Shown: in pieces, positions 25,382 to 33,137 of the stretch
Layout: the number at the start of each line of letters is the position of its first letter
How positions within the stretch are numbered: position 1 is the stretch's first letter
Source of the DNA: Streptomyces sp. NBC_01335
GTDB lineage: Bacteria; Actinomycetota; Actinomycetes; Streptomycetales; Streptomycetaceae
Direction: 5' to 3'
Assembly (NCBI RefSeq): GCF_035953295.1
Contig: NZ_CP108370.1
Location: 434,001 to 498,000 of the forward strand
DNA: 64,000 bases
Program-made: the position numbers and the translations under genes
The notes under the pieces: model-generated
The model's input: only the letters and a program-made list of their open reading frames with translations
Databases searched by the model: none
What the model was told of the DNA's origin: nothing

Positions 25382-25969
25382 GGCCGCGTCCGAGCCGGGG
25401 GCGTCGGCGAACCGGTCGACGAGGAAACCGAGGCGCGCTTCCTGGTACTCCTCGGGGATGCGTCCGCTCTCCGAAAGGACGGCCATGCCGTGCAGCGCAC
25501 TCCAGACGACTTCGGCGGTCAGTTCGCGCAGTGCGTTGTCCGGGCGGAAGCAGCTGACGAACTCGGCGAAGGTGGAACGCAGTTGGGTCGGGGTTTCTGC
25601 GTGCGCGAACTTCACGTCGGTCGGCATGACGAACATGGCCCGGTAGAGAGCGGGCCGTTCGGCGGCGAACTCCAGATAGGCGTGGCAGAGGGCGCGCAGG
25701 GAGGACCGCGGCCCGGGATCGGCCGTCCGGGCGCGGCGCAGGTGGGCGGTGAGCTCGTCGAAGCCGTCGAGCGCGACGGCTTCGACGATGGCCTCCTTGC
25801 CGCTGAAGTGGCTGTACAGCACGGGCTGGCTGTACTCGACGCGCTCGGCGAGCCTGCGCGTCGTCACGGCCTCCCACCCTTCGGCCTCGGCGAGTTCGCG
25901 GGCCGCTGTGACGATGAGCCGGTGGCGTTGGGCGCGTTCGCGTTCACGGCGTTCTCTGATGACGGACAT
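25379..25969 (-). CDS. TetR-family transcriptional repressor
   Basis: 196 aa, ATG 25969. HTH: RHRLIVTAARELAEAEGWEAVTTRRLAERVEYSQPVLYSHFSGKEAIVEAVA, in standard TetR layout with the recognition helix around SQPVLYSHF. The C-terminal ligand domain contains AERPALYRAMFVMP, typical of the WHG/TetR_C subgroup. It is divergent from a small DUF4267 membrane protein. Two copies of CTAGC-N3-GCTAG lie in the 111-bp gap, the first 10 bp upstream of this gene's start. It therefore very probably represses itself and the DUF4267 gene. The 3' end overlaps a 17-bp tandem duplication. Confidence 0.9.
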   Translation of the reverse strand: MSVIRERRERERAQRHRLIVTAARELAEAEGWEAVTTRRLAERVEYSQPVLYSHFSGKEAIVEAVALDGFDELTAHLRRARTADPGPRSSLRALCHAYLEFAAERPALYRAMFVMPTDVKFAHAETPTQLRSTFAEFVSCFRPDNALRELTAEVVWSALHGMAVLSESGRIPEEYQEARLGFLVDRFADAPGSDAA

Positions 25970-25978
25970 GAAGACATC

Positions 25979-25991
25979 CTAGCAACGCTAG
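25979..25991. promoter_or_regulatory. TetR operator O1 (CTAGC-AAC-GCTAG)
   Basis: Perfect 13-bp palindrome 10 bp upstream of the TetR start codon. It has the same half sites as the copy at 26030-26042. Confidence 0.75.
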
Positions 25992-26029
25992 ACATCCTGC
26001 CGGAGATATCACTATCGTCGACACGACTA

Positions 26030-26042
26030 CTAGCGCCGCTAG
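26030..26042. promoter_or_regulatory. TetR operator O2 (CTAGC-GCC-GCTAG)
   Basis: Second copy of the palindrome; the centres are 51 bp apart. It lies 39 bp before the DUF4267 start, where it would cover the promoter of that gene. Confidence 0.75.
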
Positions 26043-26080
26043 GCAACCGGCCTGCGGCTGCCGCCGAGGGGGAACCAGCC

Positions 26081-26461
26081 ATGCTCACCACCATCGCCAA
26101 CGTGCTCGCCGGACTGATCGGCGCGGGCATCGTCCTCATCGGCGTTCTCGGGATCGTGGCGCCGCGGGGCTCGGTCGGGTTCGGCATCCCCGACACCCCG
26201 GCCGAGAGCCCGAGCTTCCACGCCTGGCTGACCGTCAAGGCCGTACGCGACCTGGCCTGCGCGCTCTTCCTCTTCATCCTGCTGGCCGCCGGCCCGACCC
26301 AGCTGTTGGGCTGGTTCATGCTGGCCGCCGCCTGCATCCCCGTGGGCGACGCGACGATCGTGCTGCGCGCCGGCGGGCCGAAGGCGGCCGCCTACGGCAT
26401 CCACGGCGCCACCGCCGCGGTGATGCTGGCGGTCGGCGCACTCCTCCTCGTCGCCGCCTGA
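26081..26461 (+). CDS. DUF4267-type small membrane protein
   Basis: 126 aa, ATG 26081. Four hydrophobic helices: IANVLAGLIGAGIVLIGVLGIV, a segment around DLACALFLFILLAAG, LLGWFMLAAACIPVGDATIVL and AATAAVMLAVGALLLVAA. A conserved-looking GIP...FHAWLTVKAVRDLA loop lies after helix 1, with VGDA before the last helix. The fold matches DUF4267 (DoxX-like or small-transporter-like) proteins. These are regularly divergent from TetR repressors in actinobacteria and are thought to be stress- or drug-inducible; the function is unknown. GAGGGGGA lies upstream of the start. It converges with the SLC13 remnant, 25 nt between stops. Confidence 0.8.
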   Translation: MLTTIANVLAGLIGAGIVLIGVLGIVAPRGSVGFGIPDTPAESPSFHAWLTVKAVRDLACALFLFILLAAGPTQLLGWFMLAAACIPVGDATIVLRAGGPKAAAYGIHGATAAVMLAVGALLLVAA

Positions 26462-26486
26462 CCGATGACCGCCTGCCGGGTACGTC

Positions 26487-28131
26487 TCACAACGGCCAGA
26501 CCCGTGGCACCACCGTCAGCGCCACCACCAGGAACCAGAGGACGACGGGCAGGCCGAAGCGCCAGTAGTCGCCGAAGCGGTAGCCCCCGGGTTCGTACAC
26601 CATGAGGTTGGCCGCCGTGGCCACCGGAGTCAGCATCGCGGCGGCGGCGGCCACGGCGACCACCATCAGGACGGGGAGCACGGAGACTCCCACGTCACGG
26701 GCGGCGACGGTCGCGATCGGGATGACGATCAGTGCGGTGGCGGTGTTGCTGACGAACTGTCCGAGCACGACCGTGACGAGGAAGAGGCCGGCCAGCAGCG
26801 CGTACTGGCTGCTGCCGGCGATGTCCACGATGAGGCGGGCGACGGAGTCGGCGGCGCCCGACTTCATGATCGCGGTGGAGAGCGGGAACATCGCCCCGAC
26901 CATCACCACGGTCGGCCAGGAGATGCCCCCGTACGCCTCGTGCACCGAGACGACCTTGAGAAGGATCATCGCCACGGCTGCGATCAGGGCGGCGACGGCC
27001 GGGGAGACCAGCCCGGAGGCGAGCAGGACCACCATCGCGGTCATCACGGCGAGAGCCCGCCGTCCGGCGGGTCCCACGGGGGTGTTCTGGCGGCGGACCG
27101 CCGCCGGGGAGTCGACCAGCAGCAGGTCGTCGGAGTAGACCGACGCGGTGCCGCTGAGCGCGGGCCAGGACCCGTGCAGCAGAAGGGTGTCGCCCGCGCG
27201 CAGCGTGACGGTGCCGGGGTCCGCGTTCTGTCCGTCGCGGTGCACGGCGAGCACCACGATGTCCTGGGCCTCCGTCAGCAGGCCGGGGAAGACCCGCGCG
27301 CCGACCAGCGACGAGCGCGGCGAGATCAGCACCTCCGCCAGGCCCACCTCCCGGTTGACGAGCGCACCGGCCCGCTGCTCGCCCAGCCGGGCCCGCTGCG
27401 GGACCAGACCGTGGAGCTCCGCGAAGGCGTTCAGCTCCTCGGGCGTTCCCCGCACCACGACCTGGTCCCCCGGGGCGAGCTCGTCGGTGCTGCGCAGCTC
27501 GTGGTCGTCCGAGTCCCCGCGCAGCGCCCCGAGCACGACGAGACCGCCGCCCCCGGAGTCGAGCGAGGGGTACGTCGAGCCGACGCACGGTGCCCGCGGG
27601 GGCACCGCGAGACCGCCGAGGTTGTCGCCGAGTCCGTAGTGCGCGACGAGGGTGAGGGTGTGGTTGCTCAGGTCCGGCGGGAGCGCGGCCGGGCGCCGGG
27701 AGGGCAGCAGCCGGTCGCCGAGGAGCCAGTTTGGACGGCGGCATGCCGACCCGGACCGCCAGCATCACCACCACCGGCAGCAGCGCGGCGACCGCGCCGT
27801 TCATCGTGATCAGCGCCGACAGGGCGGCGACGGAGACCAGGGTCAGCGCGACCAGCCGCCAGCGGCTCTTCCCGGTGCGGGCCGCGAGGATCTGGCCCGC
27901 CTTGGCCGTCACCCCGGTCACTTCGAGGCCCGCGCTGACCACGAACAGCGCCGCCACGAAACCCACCACCGGGTCGCCGAAGCCGGAGAAGATCTGGGCG
28001 GGTGTCAGCACTCCGATGCCCACGAGGGCCAGCGCGGAGCCGAGGGCGACCGCTTCGACGGGCAGGCGGTTCAGCGAGAACAGCACGACCACGGCCGCCA
28101 GTACCAGCAGCACCAGGGAGGAATCGCTCAT
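26487..28131 (-). pseudogene. SLC13/DASS-type permease with two TrkA-C domains, disrupted by deletion and frameshift
   Basis: The N-terminal part starts at ATG 28131 (MSDSSLVLLVLAAVVVLFSL) and continues through ITMNGAVAALLPVVVMLAVRVGMPPSK up to about 27730. The reading then continues only in another frame, as LLGDRLLPSRRPAALPPDL, two TrkA-C/RCK-C regulatory domains, and the second transmembrane half. That half has FVSNTATALIVIPIATVAA and the TPVATAAN hairpin motif, and ends at 26487. Between PPSK and LLGDRLLP the family has about 60 further residues, including the first hairpin motif (TGTPVN-like); these are absent. So a deletion of roughly 180-200 bp with a net frame change lies near 27721-27740. 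An intact protein would import a carboxylate or sulfate-like anion with cations. Confidence 0.75.
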
Positions 28132-28178
28132 CAGCCGATGAACCAGTTGAAATCGGTCACCAGGCGAACGTACTGCAC
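28131..28178 (-). CDS. Possible 15-codon upstream ORF coupled to the permease
   Basis: GTG 28178 has AGGGGGG 6 nt upstream. It reads VQYVRLVTDFNWFIG and stops as TGATG, its stop sharing one base with the permease ATG at 28131. The permease itself has no ribosome site in this position, so translation may depend on this short frame. The aromatic-rich peptide resembles no family I know. Confidence 0.35.
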   Translation of the reverse strand: MQYVRLVTDFNWFIG

Positions 28179-28483
28179 AAGGTTCCCCCCTCGCACCGAC
28201 CGCCGGCACGCGATCCGGTGCGCGCGGCACGGGGCGGGGCGTACGCGGTGCGGGGCGGCGGCCGGGTGGTGTCCGGCGGGTTCGAGGCCGGGCCCCGGCA
28301 CCCGCAATGCCGTCCCGCCCCGACCGAACGGACGCCATCCGGCCACCCCAACCCGGCGCGAGGGCGAAGTGGCCCGTCTGAGAGCGGTGTTCGGGGGTAC
28401 TGGAGGTCGTGTCCCGCCCGACTTCGGCGGGATTCCGCGGACACGGCCCCAGACGGCCGTCTCCTTCCGAGAGGAACCCTTCC
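28179..28483. other. Divergent intergenic region, permease remnant / small membrane protein
   Basis: 305 bp, GC-rich, without convincing coding. It must contain the promoters of the minus-strand permease and the plus-strand 56-aa protein. No strong palindrome or -10/-35 pair was seen. Confidence 0.3.
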
Positions 28484-28654
28484 ATGCTCGCCATCGTCGC
28501 AGCGGTTCTGTTCTTCATCTCCTTCCTGATCAACGCCGCGGACATCACCACGAACGATGTCTTCTCGTCCGGCAACGTCATGCTGCTCGGCCTGCTCGCC
28601 CTCGCCCTGCACGTGGCGGGGATAGGCGCCGGCTGGTCCGCCCGCCGGCGTTGA
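28484..28654 (+). CDS. Small membrane protein (56 aa)
   Basis: ATG 28484 with GAGAGGAA upstream. Two hydrophobic helices: LAIVAAVLFFISFLINAA and NVMLLGLLALALHVAGIGAGW, joined by a polar loop (DITTNDVFSSG) and followed by a basic tail (SARRR). That gives a two-TM hairpin with the positive end probably inside. It looks like the small stress-associated membrane proteins frequent in Streptomyces. It is followed by a terminator stem and the Dps gene. The function is unknown. Confidence 0.7.
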   Translation: MLAIVAAVLFFISFLINAADITTNDVFSSGNVMLLGLLALALHVAGIGAGWSARRR

Positions 28655-28690
28655 GTGGCACCCGGCCGGTCCGGCCGCTCCGGCACCGCT

Positions 28691-28721
28691 GGACCCCGCA
28701 CCGCCGACCGGCGCGGGGTCC
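28691..28721 (+). terminator. Stem-loop between the small membrane protein and Dps genes
   Basis: Arms GGACCCCGC (28691-28699) and GCGGGGTCC (28713-28721), 13-nt loop, 37 nt after the stop of the 56-aa gene. Confidence 0.6.
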
Positions 28722-28841
28722 GGTGGGCCGACCGGTACTTCCTTCGGGACCAGTCCAGTGGCTCGGCGCCGTCACGGGAGTGGAAGGCGTGCATTCGGGG
28801 GCAGGCGTAATCCGGTAGACCGTCCCACGACCAGGAGAGAC

Positions 28842-29453
28842 ATGCCCCCCAAGACCCCTTCCCCCCAGTACACCGTCCCCGGCCTCTCCACCAAGGAGGG
28901 GGCCGCGGTGATCGACGCGCTCAAGCTCCGCCTGCATGCGCTCAACGACCTGGCCCTCACCCTCAAGCACATCCACTGGAACGTGGTGGGCCCGCACTTC
29001 ATCGCGGTCCACGAGATGCTCGACCCGCAGACCGTCGCCGTACGCGAGATGGCGGACTCGGCGGCCGAGCGCATCTCGGCCCTCGGGGGCGAACCGCAGG
29101 GCACGCCCGGCGTCCTCGTGGCCGAGCGCACCTGGGACGACTACAGCATCGGCCGGGCGGACGCCATCGCCCATCTCCGCGCCCTGGACCTCGTCTACAC
29201 CGGCGTCATCGAGAGCCACCGGAAGGCGGTCGAACGGGTGGGTGCCATCGACCCCGTCACCGAGGACCTCCTGATCGAGCATCTGCGCGGACTGGAGCAG
29301 TTCCAGTGGTTCGTCCGCGCCCATCTGGAGACCAGCTCCGGCACCCTCAGCACCGCCGGTACGTCCACCGAAAAGCAGGCCGCCCGCGGCGGCGGTGCGA
29401 CGAAGCGCGCCCCGGCGCGCAAGACGGCGAACTCCCGGCGCACCACGAAGTAG
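28842..29453 (+). CDS. dps: Dps-family DNA-protection/ferritin-like protein
   Basis: 203 aa, ATG 28842, CAGGAGAGA upstream. The ferroxidase-site residues of Dps are in place: LKHIHWNVVGPHFIAVHEMLD (His45, His57, Asp61) and EMADSAAERI (Asp72, Glu76). The rest of the four-helix bundle follows (SHRKAVERVGAID, HLRGLEQFQWFVRAHLE). The C-terminal tail of about 35 residues is Lys/Arg/Thr-rich (KRAPARKTANSRRTTK), suitable for DNA binding. Dps dodecamers store iron and use H2O2 to oxidise Fe2+, protecting DNA in stationary phase and osmotic stress. Streptomyces have several Dps paralogues; which one this is cannot be told. Confidence 0.93.
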   Translation: MPPKTPSPQYTVPGLSTKEGAAVIDALKLRLHALNDLALTLKHIHWNVVGPHFIAVHEMLDPQTVAVREMADSAAERISALGGEPQGTPGVLVAERTWDDYSIGRADAIAHLRALDLVYTGVIESHRKAVERVGAIDPVTEDLLIEHLRGLEQFQWFVRAHLETSSGTLSTAGTSTEKQAARGGGATKRAPARKTANSRRTTK

Positions 29454-29488
29454 GCCTGACCCGCACCGGCCCGCCCCTCACCGGCCGG

Positions 29489-29517
29489 CCCCGCCCGGCG
29501 GTCAGCCGGCGGGGCGG
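29489..29517. terminator. Stem-loop between convergent Dps and hypothetical genes
   Basis: CCCCGCCCGGC (29489-29499) pairs with GCCGGCGGGG (29505-29514) with one bulge. It overlaps the last codons of the minus-strand gene. Confidence 0.4.
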
Positions 29518-30290
29518 GTCCGGTGCTCGCCGCGCAGGACCCTGCCGGACGCCTCGGGATCGTACGAACCGCAGGCCGTGCCCGCCCAGATGGATGCCTG
29601 ACGGGGCAGCGCGTAATAGGGGACCAGCAGGGTCACCGGCCGGCCGCGGTCGTCCCGGGCCGTCCACAGGGCGGGCAGCACATCGGGGGATTCCCCCGCC
29701 AGCAGGGCGAGCCGGCAGGACTCGCAGGCGGGTCGGCGGGCCGCTGCGGCCTCCCGCGCGACGACCCGTCGCCCCTTGCGGCCCCGCTGGTCCCGGGGCG
29801 GTTCGGCGGCCGGTCCGTGCAGCGGGTTGTAGAAGCAGCGCGGCCGCGGCGCGTGGGGGCGCTGCCCCAGATGCCGGGCCCGTGCGGCGGCGAACAACTC
29901 CACCGCACGGTCGGCGAGAACCACCGCGGCGGCGAGGTCGGGGAGGTCCGCCGCCTCGTCCAGGAGTTTACCGGCGGCCTGGTAGGCGTCGGTGGCCAGG
30001 AGGTAGTCCCGACGCACTCCGCTCTCCTCGGACTCGGGAGTGAACTCCAGGCGTGGGTCCGCGAGCAGTTCCCCCACCTGTGCGACGTGTTCGGCTGCCG
30101 CCGGGGCCAGCCGGGCGCGGAGGGCCTCCCACTCCGCCCTGACCAGGCGCTCCCGGTCCCGCGAGCGCGCTCGGGCCCGGGCTCCCCCGTCCGCCGGCCT
30201 GTCGGCCGAACCACCGGCCGGCCGGGGCAGACCGGGCCAGACGGCCAGGCCGATGCGGCGCAGCGACCCCATCAGACGATCATTCCCCAC
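29502..30290 (-). CDS. Hypothetical protein with a four-cysteine pattern (262 aa)
   Basis: Start GTG 30290, or ATG 30272, which has better spacing to a GGGGAA. The N-terminal third is Arg/Ala-rich and helical. The middle is a helical domain (YLLATDAYQAAGKLLDEAADLPDLAAAVVLADRAVELFAAARA). The C-terminal third has CFYNPLHGP, then CESCRLALLAGE, then VLPALWTARDDRGRPVTLLVPYYALP and a final AGTACGSYDPEA. Cys at these points (C...CxxC...C) could hold one zinc ion. There is no signal or TM segment. I do not recognise a characterised family. The Cys pattern and the YNPLHG stretch look like constrained residues. Confidence 0.65.
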   Translation of the reverse strand: MGNDRLMGSLRRIGLAVWPGLPRPAGGSADRPADGGARARARSRDRERLVRAEWEALRARLAPAAAEHVAQVGELLADPRLEFTPESEESGVRRDYLLATDAYQAAGKLLDEAADLPDLAAAVVLADRAVELFAAARARHLGQRPHAPRPRCFYNPLHGPAAEPPRDQRGRKGRRVVAREAAAARRPACESCRLALLAGESPDVLPALWTARDDRGRPVTLLVPYYALPRQASIWAGTACGSYDPEASGRVLRGEHRTRPAG

Positions 30291-30362
30291 GGCTCCCCCT
30301 TTGCCCGCCGGGCAGCCCGGTCCGGACCGCCGCCCAGCCTACGACCCCACCGTGAACGCGGA

Positions 30363-30397
30363 CGGGGCCCGCCCCCCCGTCAGGGAAGCGGGCCCCG
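30363..30397 (-). terminator. Terminator after the small secreted protein gene
   Basis: Perfect 10-bp arms CGGGGCCCGC (30363-30372) and GCGGGCCCCG (30388-30397), 15-nt loop, 16 nt past the stop at 30414. Confidence 0.7.
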
Positions 30398-30413
30398 CAC
30401 CAGGCGGAACGGG

Positions 30414-30677
30414 TCAGTTGTTGTTCAGGTACTGAGCCCAGAGGAAGCCGGCCTCGACCGCGGCGGCCTCGCGCTCCTCCGAAGCGTACGTGATTCCGTA
30501 CGGGCCACCGAGGTTGAGGAACTGAGCGTTCTCACGGGAGGCCTCGGCCTGGAAGTAGCCCGCGGCGACCTCGACGGACTCGCCGCCCTTGTCGTTGTCG
30601 TGAGCTGCGGCAGGACCTGCGGCCATCAGCCCGGCAGCGGCGACGGTGGCCACCGTGATCGCGATACGGCGAAGCAT
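30414..30677 (-). CDS. Small secreted protein (87 aa)
   Basis: ATG 30677 with GGGAG 5 nt upstream. Signal peptide: MLRRIAITVATVAAAGLMAAGPAAA, with cleavage expected after AAA near residue 25. The mature part of about 62 residues is acidic and helical (HDNDKGGESVEVAAGYFQAEAS, YGITYASEEREAAAVEAGFLWAQYLNNN). There is no cysteine and no known domain. The gene has its own promoter region and terminator. The function is unknown; abundant small exported proteins of this kind occur in Streptomyces. Confidence 0.8.
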   Translation of the reverse strand: MLRRIAITVATVAAAGLMAAGPAAAHDNDKGGESVEVAAGYFQAEASRENAQFLNLGGPYGITYASEEREAAAVEAGFLWAQYLNNN

Positions 30678-31283
30678 GTGTACTCCCTTTGTGGGTCGTA
30701 ACGAGTGGTGCTTTCACCGCATAATCACCCTTTTCGAACACACCCGAAAGCCGTGGAGGAGGGAACTACCTGAACGGATGGCGGCCTTGATCCACATGCG
30801 CGCACACCGCCCCTGATCGGCCCATCGCATCCCGGTTCGCTTACCCCAAAGGGAAGTTGAAGGGCCGACCATCCTCATGCATCAAGCACATTGCATGTAT
30901 TATGCATAGCACCGCATCGCACCACTCCGTCGCTCCCCCACCCCACGCGAGGAGTCCCGTCATGGACGACCCCTGTCCTCGCGACGACCACGGGCCCGCC
31001 CGGCTGCCGGGGTTCGCCCTGTGGCCCGGGTACGCGCCGGGCGGCGCGTCGGCGGCCCCGGCGCGCGGAGAAGGCGCCCGGCGAAGCCCGGCAAGGGGCG
31101 CGGGGGTCGACGAGAGACCCGCCGGCCCTCCCCTCCCGGGAGCGCGGGCGGCAGCCGCCCGGCCCGGCCGCGACGCACCCGCCCCGCCCACCGGAGTCGT
31201 ACGGGCATCCGGCGGAGGCCGGTACGCGCCGGCCGGGCAGGGGCGTCCCGCCGACAAGCATCCGAACAACGCAAGGAGAACGC
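30678..31283. promoter_or_regulatory. 606-bp divergent region with an A/T-rich palindromic island
   Basis: No convincing gene. At 30877-30907 a local A/T-rich island has ATGCAT at 30877-30882, TGCATG at 30892-30897 and ATGCAT again at 30902-30907, next to TATTAT (30898-30903), a good -10 candidate. The island lies about 380 nt before the monooxygenase start, so a long 5' UTR or a second promoter is implied. The rest (30960-31270) is very GC-rich; an open frame there has no ribosome site and a proline/arginine-rich product, so I reject it. Confidence 0.4.
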
Positions 31284-33137
31284 ATGCCCTCCCCCCACTC
31301 TCCCGCGACGCCCTCCTCCGAACCCGCCGAGGAGAGGCCGCAGGAGCCCGGCACCGACCTCGACCGGACCCGGGCCCGTTACCGGGCCGAACGCGAACGG
31401 CGGATCAGGACCGACGGCGCCCAGCAGTACCGGCCGGCCACCGGGAGATTCGGCTATTACCAGGAAGACCCCTACGCGCAGGGAGACTTCGTACGGGAGC
31501 CACTTCATGACACCGTCGACGTGGCGATCGTCGGCGGCGGCTTCGGCGGGCTCCTCGCGGGGGCCCGCCTCCGCCAGGCGGGCGTCGGGTCGATCCGGGT
31601 GATCGAACGCGGCGCGGACTTCGGCGGCACCTGGTACTGGAACCGCTACCCGGGAATCCACTGCGACATCGAGTCGTACATCTATCTGCCGCTGCTGGAG
31701 GAGGTCGGCCACGTCCCTCGCTGGAGGTACGCGCCGGGCGAGGAGATCCGGCAGCACGCACGGGCGATCGGCCGGACCTTCGACCTCTACCGCGACGCGC
31801 TCTTCCGGACGAGCGTGACCGGGCTGCGCTGGATCGAGGACGAGTCCGCGTGGCTCGTCGGCACCGATCGCGGAGACCAGGTGCTCGCCCGTTACGTGGT
31901 CACCGCCCAGGGCACGTTGAGCGAGGCGAAGCTCCCCGGCATCCCCGGGATCGAGACGTTCGCCGGGCACACGTTCCACACCAGCCGGTGGGACTACGCC
32001 TACACGGGCGGCAGCGCGGAGGGCGGCCTGAGCGCGCTCGCCGACAAGCGCGTCGCCCTCGTCGGCACGGGCGCCACCGCCATCCAGTGCGTGCCCCATC
32101 TCGGCGCGGACGCGCAGCACTTGTACGTGTTCCAGCGGACCCCCTCGTCCGTCGACGTCCGCGCCAACCGCCCCACCGACCCGGCGTGGGCCGCCGCACT
32201 GGAGCCCGGCTGGCAGCGCCGCCGCCGGGAGAACTTCCTCACGCTCGTCACCGGCGGGCAGGTGGACGAGGATCTGGTGGACGACGGCTGGACCAGCACC
32301 GCGCGCCTGCAGCAGAAGCTGATCCCGAGCGACGGCTACCAGGACCTGTCGAGCGAGGAACGCGAACTGGCCTACGAGCTGGCCGACTTCCGGAAGATGG
32401 ACGAGATTCGCGCGCGGGTGGAGGCGGTGGTGGACGACCCTCGGACCGCCGAACTGCTCAAGCCGTGGTACCGCTACATGTGCAAGCGCCCCACCTTCAG
32501 CGATCACTATCTGCAGACGTTCAACCGCCCCAACGTCACCCTGGTCGACACCGCGGACAGCCACGGCGTGGAGGAGATCACCGAGAACGCCGTCGTGGCC
32601 GGAGGGACCGCCTACGAGGTCGACTGCGTCATCTTCTCCACCGGGTTCCAGGTCGGCGCATCCGGCGTCCTCACGGGCAGCCTGCCGGTCACGGGCCGGG
32701 GCGGGATCACCCTGAAGGATTCCTGGCAGCAGGGCCCCAGGACCCTGCACGGCTTCTACAGCCACGGCTTCCCGAACCTCTTCCAGCTCGGCCCGCTGCA
32801 GAACGCCAGTTCCGTCAACTTCACGCACGTGCTGGACGAGCAGGCGAGCCACGTGGCCGAGGTGGTCGCCGCCGCACGTGACCGCCGGGCCGCGTACGTG
32901 GAGCCCACGGCGGAGGCGGAGAGCGCCTGGGTCGCCACCATCCGGGAGAAGGCCGCGGATCTGCACGCCTTCCAGGCGGAGTGCACCCCGGGCTACTACA
33001 ACAACGAGGGCAACCCGAGGAAGCGCGGCCAGTCGTTCGGGGACGGGCCGGTCGCCTTCCACGCGCTGCTGAGGGAATGGCGCGAGGGCGACGGCCTGGA
33101 CGAGGTCCTGGCCGAAACCGGGCAGGACCGGGCATGA
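31284..33137 (+). CDS. Baeyer-Villiger-type flavin monooxygenase
   Basis: 617 aa, ATG 31284 with AAGGAG 6-7 nt upstream. FAD-binding GxGxxG: DVAIVGGGFGGLLAG (about 79-93). Next is GGTWYWNRYPGIHCDIES (from 114). The Baeyer-Villiger fingerprint F-x-G-x3-H-x3-W appears as FAGHTFHTSRWD (226-237), and the second Rossmann motif VALVGTGATAIQ (NADPH) begins about 257. It also has a late ATG-type motif (IFSTGFQVGASG). A 70-residue N-terminal extension, as in the cyclopentadecanone and steroid monooxygenase subgroup, accounts for the length. It inserts oxygen next to a ketone, giving an ester or lactone. Its stop overlaps the next gene, a lactonase-like protein. Confidence 0.9.
   Translation: MPSPHSPATPSSEPAEERPQEPGTDLDRTRARYRAERERRIRTDGAQQYRPATGRFGYYQEDPYAQGDFVREPLHDTVDVAIVGGGFGGLLAGARLRQAGVGSIRVIERGADFGGTWYWNRYPGIHCDIESYIYLPLLEEVGHVPRWRYAPGEEIRQHARAIGRTFDLYRDALFRTSVTGLRWIEDESAWLVGTDRGDQVLARYVVTAQGTLSEAKLPGIPGIETFAGHTFHTSRWDYAYTGGSAEGGLSALADKRVALVGTGATAIQCVPHLGADAQHLYVFQRTPSSVDVRANRPTDPAWAAALEPGWQRRRRENFLTLVTGGQVDEDLVDDGWTSTARLQQKLIPSDGYQDLSSEERELAYELADFRKMDEIRARVEAVVDDPRTAELLKPWYRYMCKRPTFSDHYLQTFNRPNVTLVDTADSHGVEEITENAVVAGGTAYEVDCVIFSTGFQVGASGVLTGSLPVTGRGGITLKDSWQQGPRTLHGFYSHGFPNLFQLGPLQNASSVNFTHVLDEQASHVAEVVAAARDRRAAYVEPTAEAESAWVATIREKAADLHAFQAECTPGYYNNEGNPRKRGQSFGDGPVAFHALLREWREGDGLDEVLAETGQDRA

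Noticed and set aside
30963..31283. An open frame upstream of the monooxygenase
   Set aside because: No ribosome site, proline/arginine/glycine-rich product and no domain. The clear AAGGAG before ATG 31284 marks the real start.
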